DNA from: an uncultured Clostridia bacterium
Lineage (GTDB): Bacteria > Bacillota > Clostridia > Oscillospirales > Acutalibacteraceae
Assembly: GCA_946407065.1 (NCBI GenBank)
Contig: CAMJMQ010000016.1
Span: 1-64,000 of the forward strand
Reading direction: 5' to 3'
DNA length: 64,000 nucleotides
The notes below the pieces were generated by a model. It did not search any database, was not told the origin of the DNA, and saw nothing but the letters and a program-made list of their open reading frames with translations. The position numbers and the translations under genes are program-made. Shown here in pieces: positions 27,102-36,125 of the stretch (its first letter is position 1; every line of letters starts with the position of its first letter).

Positions 27102-30100
27102 TTATTGCCCCGAAAAATATTGTTTGAGTGTATCAAAGCTCTCCTTGCGGCGGGAGGCGTACTTGACGGTCTCCCATTTATCCCACTGAAAGACTTTGTA
27201 TCCGGGGTCGTGTTTATCGACGGGGAAGGCATACATCAAGTCGCCCTCCTCACGCTCGCCGACCATGACGGATACCAGCACGCCGTTGGTGGTGACGGTC
27301 TTGGCGGTCTTCTCCTTGAAGGAGGTGTCATTGATCACGAGCTTTTTGGACGGATCGGCGACGTTGAGCCATGTCCACGGCAAGCGGATATAGATCGTCG
27401 AGCCGGTCTGGTAGAACTGGGTATCGCCCGAGGTAAAGCCGCCGTAGCTCAGATCTGCCACCTTGTTGTAGTCGCCGGTATAGCTTTCTTTGGTATATGC
27501 CGAGCCCTTGCTGCGGTCATAGGTCTCGATGACGTACAGCGCGGCGTTCTGCTTGCCCTCAAAGCGGAGGGAGTATTCCATACCGGAGAGGGAATTCGCC
27601 GTGAAGTCGTCGGCATAGTAATATTCACCGTCGTTGCGCTGGAAGGTATCCAGACCGATGAACATCGCGTTATCCTTATAATCGATCTCCTGTAGCAGCT
27701 GCAGGGTGATATACAGATAGCCCGCGTCGCTGTACATGGAGACCGCCTGCGCCAGGTCGTCGTCGGAGAGGACCAGACCCGGTGTCTCGGGCATCACGCT
27801 GTCCATCGCGATCAGACCGGTCATCTGCTCGGGGTCACAGGTGTTGTGCCACAGATGGCTGTCGGAGGCGGAGGAGCTGAAGAACGCCATGTCCTCGCCG
27901 ACCTCGCTCCAACTGTCGTTGAGGTCATACACGGTCGCGCCCAGGATGTCGCTGTCCTTCGCTGCCTTGAGTGCTGAGATGATCCGCTCACCCTGCTGTG
28001 CCTCGGTGACCGCGTCCTGATCGTAAACCGCGTTGACGTCAGAGAACGATACACCCGAAGCGAGCACAGGCGACGTGATCTTTTTGAGCTCGTTGAAAAC
28101 GCTCAGATACTTTGTCTCTACGGTGTCGGATTTTTTGCCGCCGCCAATGATCTTCGCGTTATCGAGAGCGATATCACAGAAGTAATATTCCTGACAATCG
28201 TCAGTGACGATGTCGTTGAACACATACGCGTTTTTATCCTTGACGCCCGTCATACCCTTGATCATCTCATAGGAGCCGCAGACGGAAACAGGCGTATGGT
28301 AATCGTAATCATCGCAGGAAACCGTCTGGGCGGTATCGTACAGATATGCCGCAAAGCCCTCGACGCCCTTGCTTTCCTTGACATACTTGCCGCTGTAGGA
28401 ATAGGAGGAAAGCCCGGTCATCGCCGCGACGTTCTGAGAGGTCAGCGCGGGATCGATGCTCACGCCCAGCACATACTCCGATACATCGATGAAGTAGGTC
28501 GCCGCGCCGAGCTTTTCACTCTGCGCGTGGCCGTTGCCGTGGAGCGCTTTGATCGTAGTCGTGATCGACTCCTTCCATTGATCGAGGCCGTCGGACTTGA
28601 GATAATCCGCAGCACTGAGCTCATCGGGCACACCGGTGCGCTGCAGGATATAGATCGCCCCATTCTCGGGATTCTTGTTATAGCGGCTGACTGCCGCGTA
28701 GAACTCGGGCGGTAACAGATCCTTTGCCACAAGACAGTTGACGCCCATCTCGCCGGCGGATTTGATCAGATCCTCATAGAAGGTGAAATCGCGCGAGTAG
28801 GTCGCCTTGCCGGGCTCCTGCGCGTTCAGGGCGGCGGCTTTGAGCGTCATGCCGCGCCACTTTTCATCCTCGAGCACCTGGAAGCTGCCGTTGTTGACGC
28901 GCGCGACCTCCGCGTGCGCCTCCTTCTCCTCTACATACTTATTGCTCTTGGTATCGGACAGGATATGGCGGATCAGCGGATTGTAGAACCGCCAGTAAAA
29001 GTTGGAAATATCGCCCTGTCGGTCGTAGGACAGGAATTTGAAAAACTGGTTGGAGAATAGAAAATCGCCGTAGCGGTCGCCGTTAACATAGTCGTTGCAG
29101 TCGCCCGCAAAGTAGTAGACGGGCGCATAGCCCTCTTCCTGATGGCGTGAGATCGCGCAGAAGCGCGGTGTTTTGCTGATCTCGCTGATCTTTTCCATAC
29201 CGGTGGCGTTGAGGTCAAAATCAAAGGTCGCCAGCGTTTCAACGCCGTAGTTCGGCTCGACAAGCTCGAACCAATTATAGAAGTTGCATTTATCGCAGCC
29301 GGAGAATTCCTTGCGGTATTCCTCGTTGATATAGATCCGCAGCAGATTTTTGGATAAGAAATCCGTATTCTGCTCCAAGATGATAATCTTGCCGTCGGAC
29401 GATACCAGCAGGATACCGGGGCCGGTAAAGCGCCATTCAACGCCCTCCTGCTGCTCATACATCGGCGGCGCCCAGTCGGGAACGTCGGTAAAGTCCTCCA
29501 GATCGACGATATACCTGCCGATCCACTTGGTCGGATTGACGCCGGTGAGCGCGATCAACTGAGCGCGTACCGAGTCGGACAGCGGCGAGCTGAAGAAGGT
29601 GCTCTCCGCAATGATCGGAGCGCCGCTCTCATGCGCGAAGGAGATATACGACATATCGTCGTCGGAGATACCGCCGTTCAGCGGTGAGCCGCCGTTATAG
29701 TGACCGAAGGTATCGTTGCCCAGACCGTAGGCGTCGGAGAGATAGAGCAGGTCGGGCGTGGCATTCGCGTCCTTGAGCTCGACGTCATGGTCAAAGTTAC
29801 CCTCTTCATCGAGCATCGGGCCGAAATAATCCTTTTTATAGTCATAATACTTTCCGTCGGGCTTGACATACCGCTGCTGATGCATGATCCAGTAAAAGCC
29901 CTGGTGCTTACGGTACACGGTATGCTTGATGATGTTCTCATCATCCGCGTAGGCGAGCACGGTTTTGTCCAGTACCGCGACATTCATCGCTTTCTTCGGG
30001 ATCAGATGCCATATGCCGAACAGCAGGATGAGGAACAAAACGATGACGGCAGCCACGATGTGGTACCATTTGAATCTCTTGATATAGAACTTGACCTTTG

Positions 30101-30191
30101 ACTTGCGCGCGGTCTGCTGCTCTTCAAAAGCCTTTTCCTCTGGTGTGGTCGGGACATAGTCGGTCTGCTTATTCTTATTTTCTTTTGACAT
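27102..30191 (-). CDS. Large membrane-anchored glycosidase-like paralogue lacking catalytic Glu
   Basis: The 1029-aa protein has a cytosolic N-tail, one membrane helix ('IVAAVIVLFLILLFGIWHL') and a large outer part. Residues about 70-440 form a unique domain ('LLYLSDAYGLGND', 'GAPIIAESTFFSSPLS', 'KWIGRYIVDLED'). From about 460 it follows its two paralogues, but where they have 'GIEWDP' and 'VAEFGIPTSRG' it reads 'GVSIDP' and 'LASGVSFSD', so both candidate catalytic Glu residues are gone. The C-terminus again looks like a carbohydrate-binding sandwich. It may bind or guide the polymer without cutting it. I start at the ATG at 30191 (AGGCGG before it), not the GTG of the track. Confidence 0.78.
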   Translation of the reverse strand: MSKENKNKQTDYVPTTPEEKAFEEQQTARKSKVKFYIKRFKWYHIVAAVIVLFLILLFGIWHLIPKKAMNVAVLDKTVLAYADDENIIKHTVYRKHQGFYWIMHQQRYVKPDGKYYDYKKDYFGPMLDEEGNFDHDVELKDANATPDLLYLSDAYGLGNDTFGHYNGGSPLNGGISDDDMSYISFAHESGAPIIAESTFFSSPLSDSVRAQLIALTGVNPTKWIGRYIVDLEDFTDVPDWAPPMYEQQEGVEWRFTGPGILLVSSDGKIIILEQNTDFLSKNLLRIYINEEYRKEFSGCDKCNFYNWFELVEPNYGVETLATFDFDLNATGMEKISEISKTPRFCAISRHQEEGYAPVYYFAGDCNDYVNGDRYGDFLFSNQFFKFLSYDRQGDISNFYWRFYNPLIRHILSDTKSNKYVEEKEAHAEVARVNNGSFQVLEDEKWRGMTLKAAALNAQEPGKATYSRDFTFYEDLIKSAGEMGVNCLVAKDLLPPEFYAAVSRYNKNPENGAIYILQRTGVPDELSAADYLKSDGLDQWKESITTTIKALHGNGHAQSEKLGAATYFIDVSEYVLGVSIDPALTSQNVAAMTGLSSYSYSGKYVKESKGVEGFAAYLYDTAQTVSCDDYDYHTPVSVCGSYEMIKGMTGVKDKNAYVFNDIVTDDCQEYYFCDIALDNAKIIGGGKKSDTVETKYLSVFNELKKITSPVLASGVSFSDVNAVYDQDAVTEAQQGERIISALKAAKDSDILGATVYDLNDSWSEVGEDMAFFSSSASDSHLWHNTCDPEQMTGLIAMDSVMPETPGLVLSDDDLAQAVSMYSDAGYLYITLQLLQEIDYKDNAMFIGLDTFQRNDGEYYYADDFTANSLSGMEYSLRFEGKQNAALYVIETYDRSKGSAYTKESYTGDYNKVADLSYGGFTSGDTQFYQTGSTIYIRLPWTWLNVADPSKKLVINDTSFKEKTAKTVTTNGVLVSVMVGEREEGDLMYAFPVDKHDPGYKVFQWDKWETVKYASRRKESFDTLKQYFSGQ

Positions 30192-30213
30192 GAACACACC
30201 GCCTTACTGTCGG

Positions 30214-32421
30214 TTATTGTGCGGTTACAGCTTTGGTACCGTTTTCTTCTTCGCCGATGAACGCAAGGAACTGCTCACAGATAGCGGGGTCAAAGATCTT
30301 GCCCTCGTTATCCTTGAGGTAACGCATCGCGTCCTCCTTGCTCCACGGCTTTTTATAGGTTCGCTCGGAGATCAGCGCGTCATATACGTCGCATACTGTG
30401 ACGACGCGCGCCTCGACGGGGATCTCCTCACCCTTTAATCCGTTGTTGCCGGTACCGTCGTAACGCTCGTGATGATAGCGTGCGATCACGGCGGCTGTGG
30501 CGAGCATGGGATCATCGTCATATGCCGAGAGGATGGTATAGCCGAATTCGGTATGGCTGTTGATGATCACGCGTTCTTCTTCACTGAGCCTGCCCTCTTT
30601 ATGGATGATGTCCTTGGGTACGGCGATCTTGCCCAGGTCGTGCAGCTCCGAGGCGATGGAGATACGCTCGGCTCTCTCCTCTTCGATGCCGATCCTCAGA
30701 CACAGCTCGCGGCTATTGTTCCTGATATTGATCAGGTGATCGACGCTGCAGCCGTTGTCAATCTCTGTATTTTCGGCAAGCTCGGCAAAGATCACGTTGA
30801 TATCGCGGTGGGTACCGTCGGTGAAGATATCTTCATAGGTGGTCACCAGTCCGCAGTAGGCGGCTTCGATCATGCTGATGAAGAAGACGTCCATACCGTC
30901 TTTGATGTTCTCAAAATGGAAGACAGCGCCGACTTGATCATTGTTTTTGAGGATGTATTCAAAATAAGTCCCCGCAAACAGACATTCCTTATCATTCTTG
31001 CGTCCGTTTTGCTCGATCAGGTCATAGCGGCAGCCTTCGATTCCGTTGTTGACCACTTCCGTGTAAGCATCTCCGTTTTTGACGGCGACGCAGTAGCGGA
31101 TATCGGTGTTGTCCGGATGATATTTGACGATCAAATCGAGGATCTCGCGGACAGCCGTATCATAAAACCTCGATTTGTCACGACAATCGAGCATATGGCG
31201 GATAAACTGCGAGATGCCCTCTACCGATTTGCTGTATTTGGTGCTCTGAAGGCGAACGTCGCTGTTCTGCTTTTCCTGACGGAAGTGGCGGATATAGATG
31301 TATTCGAGCACGCACATGATGACGATCGACGATATCGTGACATTATAGATGTACAGGATCCGCTGGCGGGTGATCATAAAGATCGCCGCGAGCACCATGA
31401 TCATCGTGCAAAATACACACATCACAAAGATGGGCGCCGCGTATTGGATCCGTCGGTCGAGCTGTACCATCGCCGTGTGCGAAACAAACACCGCGGCGGC
31501 GGTGGTGAGCAGGCACATCAGCAGGATGGCGATCTTGACCGTCAGCGGATTGAACGCCACCAGCAGCGCGATCGCCGATATCACGGAAGCGACCAGGATC
31601 GCGATCACGGTTTTACGCGATTCCTTGAACAGTCCGTTCAGGCACAGCAGTACCGCCATAAAGGTGAGGTGAACGGGCAGCGCGGTGATGCTCAGCCACT
31701 TCGGCGTATTGAACGTATAGGTGACTTCGGGCAGCATGTACAGCGCCAGAGCAAGCCCTACATAGCACAGCAGTCCCGAAACGATGACCGAACGGAACAG
31801 GCGTTTTTTGACAGCCGAGAGGATCCCGAAGACGATCGCCGCCAACAGACCGAGCCCCATCAGGATCAGCCCGATGGTAAAGCCGGGCATGTAGGTAAAG
31901 GTCGGATCGCCGGGGGGATTCAGATAGGTCTCAAACCGTACCGAGAAGGGCAGCTTGAGCATGACCTCCAGCTGTCGCTCCTGTGTGGACGGCTCCAGTG
32001 TGACGGCGTTGTAGCAGTTGCCAACATACTCCGCCGTGTCGAATTGGTTATTGTAGATCTCTTTGCCGTTGAGTCGGATCTTGACCGGCGCGAAATCGGT
32101 GATGAGCACAAAGTTGCTCGCCTTATCCGATGGTTCCAGCGTTTTAGTGAAGTAAATATTGCTTTTGTTGCCATCCGATACGATCGGGTTCTGCGCGTTA
32201 TAGATGCGCAGCTCGCCGTCGGGCACGGAGCCCGCCTTTTCGGTATACAGGTAGTTCCAGTTGGAAAAGCGGTTCTCGTCCGTATAGCTGTTGGCGACAT
32301 AGTGCGCGACAAAGTAGACCGCCACGGTCAGCAAAAGGATGATCAGCGATACGCCTAAAAGGGGGAGCACTCCCCCTTTAGTGACCTTGTCATTCAGTTT
32401 TTTTAAGCGGATCTTTTTCAT
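30214..32421 (-). CDS. 7TM-sensor HD-GYP-like protein with altered GYP motif
   Basis: The 735-aa protein has one N-terminal helix, an extracytoplasmic beta domain (about 60-180), seven membrane segments (about 185-380) in the manner of 7TM-DISM sensors, a GAF-like linker, and an HD-GYP domain (about 545-725). 'ELHDLGKI', 'HTEFGY' and 'RYHHERYDGTG' are present, but the canonical GYP reads GNN ('DGTGNNGLKGEEIP'). It may still be a c-di-GMP phosphodiesterase or have a changed substrate. GGAGC precedes the start. Lying within the glycan operon, it could adjust c-di-GMP locally. Confidence 0.85.
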   Translation of the reverse strand: MKKIRLKKLNDKVTKGGVLPLLGVSLIILLLTVAVYFVAHYVANSYTDENRFSNWNYLYTEKAGSVPDGELRIYNAQNPIVSDGNKSNIYFTKTLEPSDKASNFVLITDFAPVKIRLNGKEIYNNQFDTAEYVGNCYNAVTLEPSTQERQLEVMLKLPFSVRFETYLNPPGDPTFTYMPGFTIGLILMGLGLLAAIVFGILSAVKKRLFRSVIVSGLLCYVGLALALYMLPEVTYTFNTPKWLSITALPVHLTFMAVLLCLNGLFKESRKTVIAILVASVISAIALLVAFNPLTVKIAILLMCLLTTAAAVFVSHTAMVQLDRRIQYAAPIFVMCVFCTMIMVLAAIFMITRQRILYIYNVTISSIVIMCVLEYIYIRHFRQEKQNSDVRLQSTKYSKSVEGISQFIRHMLDCRDKSRFYDTAVREILDLIVKYHPDNTDIRYCVAVKNGDAYTEVVNNGIEGCRYDLIEQNGRKNDKECLFAGTYFEYILKNNDQVGAVFHFENIKDGMDVFFISMIEAAYCGLVTTYEDIFTDGTHRDINVIFAELAENTEIDNGCSVDHLINIRNNSRELCLRIGIEEERAERISIASELHDLGKIAVPKDIIHKEGRLSEEERVIINSHTEFGYTILSAYDDDPMLATAAVIARYHHERYDGTGNNGLKGEEIPVEARVVTVCDVYDALISERTYKKPWSKEDAMRYLKDNEGKIFDPAICEQFLAFIGEEENGTKAVTAQ

Positions 32422-32453
32422 CTTACGCGCTCCATCGGATAGAATCTGTCGCG

Positions 32454-32654
32454 TCAGTGCAGACGCGAATACTTTTTGAGAAGCTCTTTGACGTCCTCAT
32501 CCGTCACCGGCGCGGACTCGGTCTGCTCGTTTGTCGCGAGCAGATCGCTCACTTCGTTCAGTATTTTTTGTATCTCGTCTTTATGCTCCTTGATCTTTCT
32601 CAGAGCACCGAGCAGGCGGGCGTTCTCACTCGCCAAGGCTTTGTTATCTTCCAT
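32454..32654 (-). CDS. Small coiled-coil protein of the exopolysaccharide operon
   Basis: The 66-aa protein is almost entirely charged helix with heptad-like hydrophobic spacing ('SENARLLGALRKIKEHKDEIQKILNEVSDLL') and a short C-terminal helix 'DEDVKELLKKYSRLH'. It has no membrane segment. AAAGGATTCGAT places its start, 10 bases after the lipoprotein stop. It may be a small partner of one of the membrane proteins. I do not recognise a family. Confidence 0.7.
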   Translation of the reverse strand: MEDNKALASENARLLGALRKIKEHKDEIQKILNEVSDLLATNEQTESAPVTDEDVKELLKKYSRLH

Positions 32655-32664
32655 ATCGAATCCT

Positions 32665-33354
32665 TTACTCTGCTTTGAGTGAATAGATCACGGGTTTGCC
32701 GTCTTGGATCTTGACCGTGAGTGTCGCTCTGCCGAACAGGGTCTTGCGTTCCAGCTCGTTATAGAAGGTGGTGATGATCTCCGCCTGATCCGAGCTGACG
32801 TTGACCGCGTCGATATTATAATAGATGTTGGTACCGTAAGAGGGGATCCACATCTCAAAGATCTTTTTATCGGCGTTATACAGCATCGAGGAGGTGACGT
32901 TGAAGTCATCGGTGCCGAACTGCGTCTTGAGAACGTCGCGGATCTGCTGTTCCTCGGCGCTGCGGTACTGTACCGTTTTGTTATTGATGGTGTAGAAATC
33001 GTCGAAGAAAACATGGATAAAGGCGTACTGTACGGCAGCCTCGAGCGGGATGTCCTTCGGCTTATCGAACTTCTTTTGCGCCATCATGAACGCCAGCTCA
33101 TAGGAGCGCACCGCATAGTCCTTGACATTGACCGTAACGTCGCCGACCTTTACGGGGTCGGTTTTGCCCTTTCCGTAAGCATAAAAGCCCTCGCGCTCGG
33201 TCTCCTGATCTTCGCTGTCGATCTTGACTTTGTAGTCCGATGTCGCTTGATCCTCCTGCTTCACCTTGGGGTCTACGCCGCAGGCGGAAAAAGCCGATGC
33301 CGCAAAGACAACAGCGGTGAGAAATGCCAGTAATTTTATCATGTGATTCTTCAT
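32665..33354 (-). CDS. Lipoprotein, first gene of the exopolysaccharide operon
   Basis: The 229-aa protein has a signal peptide with lipobox 'AFSAC', then a charged linker and a mixed alpha/beta domain ('FIHVFFDDFYTINNKTVQYRSAEEQQ'). I do not recognise the family. The start at MKNHMIKLL (33354) has AAAGGGG upstream; the longer track ORF has no site. It is the first gene of the minus-strand operon that runs to 20031. Upstream lies an imperfect inverted repeat ATTCCCTGACT...AGTCAAGGAAT (33376-33410) that could be an operator or leader hairpin. Confidence 0.72.
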   Translation of the reverse strand: MKNHMIKLLAFLTAVVFAASAFSACGVDPKVKQEDQATSDYKVKIDSEDQETEREGFYAYGKGKTDPVKVGDVTVNVKDYAVRSYELAFMMAQKKFDKPKDIPLEAAVQYAFIHVFFDDFYTINNKTVQYRSAEEQQIRDVLKTQFGTDDFNVTSSMLYNADKKIFEMWIPSYGTNIYYNIDAVNVSSDQAEIITTFYNELERKTLFGRATLTVKIQDGKPVIYSLKAE

Positions 33355-33476
33355 AAAAAATCGCCCCTTTATAAGAATATTCCCTGACTCGTGAAAAATC
33401 AAGTCAAGGAATAGTCTTTTGGATAGTTCACCAATAAATCAGCCGTCGAAATCATCGTGGCTGTCTATTTTACTAT

Positions 33477-33510
33477 GCTTTTGAACGGTGTGCTGCCACC
33501 GTTCAAAAGC
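33477..33510 (-). terminator. Strong hairpin after the riboswitch-controlled gene
   Basis: GCTTTTGAACGGTG pairs perfectly with CACCGTTCAAAAGC around six bases, 24 bases past the stop. No T run follows on the minus strand, so it may be a 3'-end stabiliser more than a terminator. Confidence 0.6.
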
Positions 33511-33533
33511 AGGATCTCAAGGTGCTGAAAAGG

Positions 33534-35594
33534 TTATTTCCAGGTGTAGTCGTTGACGCTGGTCAGGAACTCATCCTCGTAGATGCCTTCACCGGAGTTA
33601 TTAACGATGAGGATATCGGCGCTGTTGACCTTTTCATAGTTATGATAAGCGTCACAGGTGATGGTCGAACCGAGCGGAAGGTTGACGGACAGGCTCTCGA
33701 GCGGGGTGTTGATGACCTGCTTGATGCCGGTCTGCTTGTTGTAATCCTCGCCCTCAAAGTGGAATCTGTACGCCATGAAGAAGTTGTTGACATCGGTCTC
33801 GAGGTGCGTATCCTTCGCGTCGATGTTGATGATGATCTTTTTGCCTACGTTGTCGATGATATCGATACCCTTGACGGTGTATCTGTCGGGATCTTCCTTA
33901 GCGGCCTTAGCCAGCTCGTTGAACTCGTTCTGATGAACAACTTCCATTCTGTAGACGACGGTACCGCGGATGCCGTTGCCGTCATCATCAAAGGTGCCGT
34001 TATCCCAGTTGACAGCGCACATCTGGAAGGTGTACTCCTTGCCGACGGTGACGTCCTTCATCTCGCCGCCGTAGTATACGGTGCCGTCCTCAAATACGAC
34101 GGCCATCTTCAGCGGCACATCGATCCTCAGACCGACTTTGCCCTGATCAGCGGGCTCGTCGGGGGTGTCGGGCTCATCGGGCTTCGACTCCTGCGCCTTG
34201 ATGCGGGCCCATACGGAGACGGTGCCTGCGGGAGCGGCGTAGGTCATATCGCCCTTGGTGCTCTCGACCTTGACGCTGGCAACGTCAGCGATCGCGACAG
34301 CGTCCTCGTTGAAGAACCATCTGTCGGAAGAGCCGAAGTAATTGTCGTTGATAGAAAGGGTAGCAGCGTCCTTGTCGACTGCGTAATCGCCTGCTGTCGC
34401 CGCAAAGAGGTCGACGTTGTCGCCGATCACGATGCGATCAGCTACGGGAGTCGCGCCGTCTACGGGAGAAATCTGCTTGCTCGCGCCGATCGCGGGAGCC
34501 TGGGTGGCGCTGATCGCGGTCACCTTGGCGTTGCCGGTGATCTCGATGGTGCCGCCGGTATGTGTACCTCTGCCGGAGCCGATCGCGGCGCCGCCGGAGT
34601 TGAGCTCTTTTGCTCTGTTGTTCGCGGTGATCGCGGTAACGTCAGCGTTGCCGCCGATCTTGACATTTACTGTATAGGTATCCTGATTATACTGAGCGGT
34701 TTTGCTGGTGCCGCGGCCGCCGCCGATGCCTGCGCCGCCGCAGGAACCGATCGCTACGACCTTACCGCCGTTGATCTCAATGTCGGGAGCGGAGGAACCG
34801 TAGCCGCCGCCGATGCCCGCCGCAAAGGTGCCGGGATCGTTTGCGTTCAAAGCAGCCAGATCGCTGTAATCAAAGCCCTGGTTCCATGCGGTAGCCGCAT
34901 AAACCTCGCCGCCGTTGATGACGATACGGCCCGCGCTGTAATCGCCGACTGCCGCAACGCCGGACGCGCCGCCGCTGGTGCCGTAGCCGGTGCCGATACC
35001 GGCGCCGCACTCGTTACCGTAAGCGTGGATCACACCGCCGTTGATGGTGATGGTGTTGGCGTCAACATGATAGCCGGAGCCGATGCCGGAGCCTCTTCTG
35101 CCGGCGAAAGCGTTGATATAACCGCTGTTGATGGTGATCTCGCCGACCTTGACTCTCTCCTCAGCCGGGATGTTGCGGTCTGTACCGTAGGAACCGATCG
35201 CCGCGCCCCAAAGACCGCCGGTCACGTTCAGCGTGCCCTGACCCTCAAAGGTGACCTTGGAGCCGTACTCGACTTCGATACCGCAGGAATATGCGTTGGA
35301 GTCGCCCTCGACGGTGCTGAAGCCCTCTAATACGAAGGTGACGTCGGAGTTGTTCATGACCTTGATCGCGGAACGGCCGGTGGAGAAAACACCCGCGTCG
35401 GCAAGGGTGATCTTGCCGGTCACGCCGTCGATATCGACCGCATTGTAGTCGTTTTCATCCAAAACGTAGTCACCGTTCTCGTTGATGGTGAGCGTTTTTA
35501 AGTCCCCCTCAGCCGCGTTTGCCGCCAGCGGGATCACGGATACCAGCAGAAAGACTGCCAGTAATACGCATAAAATCTTTTTCATCGTAATCAT
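33534..35594 (-). CDS. Secreted beta-helix-type repeat protein under c-di-GMP riboswitch
   Basis: The 686-aa protein has a classic signal peptide ending 'LAANAAEG'. Residues about 30-450 are Gly-rich repeats of the form 'ITINGG..HAYG..CGAGIGTGYGT', consistent with a parallel beta-helix or Cthe_2159-like carbohydrate-binding fold. A C-terminal part (about 470-686) has beta-rich 'KVGLRIDVPLKMAVVFEDGTVYYGGEM' and a second unknown domain. It has no LPxTG motif or S-layer repeats, so attachment may be through glycan binding. It is the sole gene behind a c-di-GMP-I riboswitch. Co-location with the exopolysaccharide operon suggests a matrix or adhesion role. Confidence 0.8.
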   Translation of the reverse strand: MITMKKILCVLLAVFLLVSVIPLAANAAEGDLKTLTINENGDYVLDENDYNAVDIDGVTGKITLADAGVFSTGRSAIKVMNNSDVTFVLEGFSTVEGDSNAYSCGIEVEYGSKVTFEGQGTLNVTGGLWGAAIGSYGTDRNIPAEERVKVGEITINSGYINAFAGRRGSGIGSGYHVDANTITINGGVIHAYGNECGAGIGTGYGTSGGASGVAAVGDYSAGRIVINGGEVYAATAWNQGFDYSDLAALNANDPGTFAAGIGGGYGSSAPDIEINGGKVVAIGSCGGAGIGGGRGTSKTAQYNQDTYTVNVKIGGNADVTAITANNRAKELNSGGAAIGSGRGTHTGGTIEITGNAKVTAISATQAPAIGASKQISPVDGATPVADRIVIGDNVDLFAATAGDYAVDKDAATLSINDNYFGSSDRWFFNEDAVAIADVASVKVESTKGDMTYAAPAGTVSVWARIKAQESKPDEPDTPDEPADQGKVGLRIDVPLKMAVVFEDGTVYYGGEMKDVTVGKEYTFQMCAVNWDNGTFDDDGNGIRGTVVYRMEVVHQNEFNELAKAAKEDPDRYTVKGIDIIDNVGKKIIINIDAKDTHLETDVNNFFMAYRFHFEGEDYNKQTGIKQVINTPLESLSVNLPLGSTITCDAYHNYEKVNSADILIVNNSGEGIYEDEFLTSVNDYTWK

Positions 35595-35700
35595 CCTTTC
35601 TTGATTTGACTTTTGCTTGGGTGATTAAAACATATATATTGATATGATGATATCAATAAACCCTCAGCCGCATGGCGCGGATCGGGATTTTGACCGGATA

Positions 35701-35759
35701 ATAAAAATGACCGCCTGCCAGTTTCTTACACTCGTAAAAAACTATGCAGCCGGTCGGTC
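35701..35759 (-). terminator. Riboswitch expression platform: intrinsic terminator
   Basis: On the minus strand GACCGACCGGCTGC and GGCAGGCGGTC can pair, with an inner stem GTTTTTTAC/GTAAGAAAC, followed by ATTTTTATT. The 5' arm uses bases that also close the aptamer's second stem, so terminator and ligand-bound aptamer look mutually exclusive. Confidence 0.7.
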
Positions 35760-35824
35760 ATATAGAATCGCTATTTAGACACCTGAGCTTTGCGTCCCCG
35801 CCTTTCAGCGAGTTTGCCGTTTTA
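35738..35824 (-). ncRNA. c-di-GMP-I (GEMM) riboswitch
   Basis: The minus strand carries the GEMM core. It reads ACGGCAAACTCGCTGAAAGG then CGGGGACGCAAAGC: a six-pair stem capped by a GAAA tetraloop and flanked by GGCAAA and GACGCAAAGC. TCTAAATAG follows as a tetraloop-receptor-like stretch, then the 3' strand GACCGACCGGC. Its promoter lies directly upstream and a terminator directly downstream. It controls the secreted beta-helix gene. If the 3' strand is shared with the terminator as drawn, c-di-GMP would turn expression on; that direction is inference. Confidence 0.88.
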
Positions 35825-35834
35825 GATATATATT

Positions 35835-35863
35835 ATTTTATCATAGATTTTTGCAAATTGCAA
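35835..35863 (-). promoter_or_regulatory. Promoter of the riboswitch transcript
   Basis: TTGCAA, 17 bases and TAAAAT on the minus strand place the start of transcription just before the aptamer. Confidence 0.65.
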
Positions 35864-36007
35864 TCTCTTTTTGCCTAAAATTTTTAACCTTTCTTTGTGC
35901 AATATCACGATATCAAAGGCGTTTTCGTCCATCGAGCCCCGTTTCCGTTGGATGCACGATACGTTGTGACCGTCAACAAAGGGGGGATGGAAAATCCCGC
36001 GGATCGC

Positions 36008-36036
36008 TTGACTTGCTCCCGACAATCGTTTATTAT
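36008..36036 (+). promoter_or_regulatory. Promoter of the NAD salvage pair
   Basis: TTGACT, 17 bases and TATTAT lie about 90 bases before the nicotinamidase-like gene. Confidence 0.65.
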
Positions 36037-36125
36037 CAAAACAGAGATGTTATGGCATCCGACTGCCGATCATCTGCCCCGCCCGGGGCGGCGAAGATCG
36101 CAGCCAAAGCGGAAGGAGAAAGACA

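Noticed and set aside
30469-32358. 629-aa plus-strand ORF opposite the HD-GYP gene
   Set aside because: His/Asp/Arg-rich mirror of a real coding strand with clear domains; no start signal.
33376-33476. A second c-di-GMP riboswitch before the exopolysaccharide operon
   Set aside because: The leader has hairpins but neither the GGCAAA/GACGCAAAGC core of class I nor a recognisable class II layout.
33522-35330. 602-aa plus-strand ORF opposite the beta-helix gene
   Set aside because: It is a shadow of the Gly-rich repeats; no ribosome site or family resemblance, while the minus frame has a signal peptide and a riboswitch.
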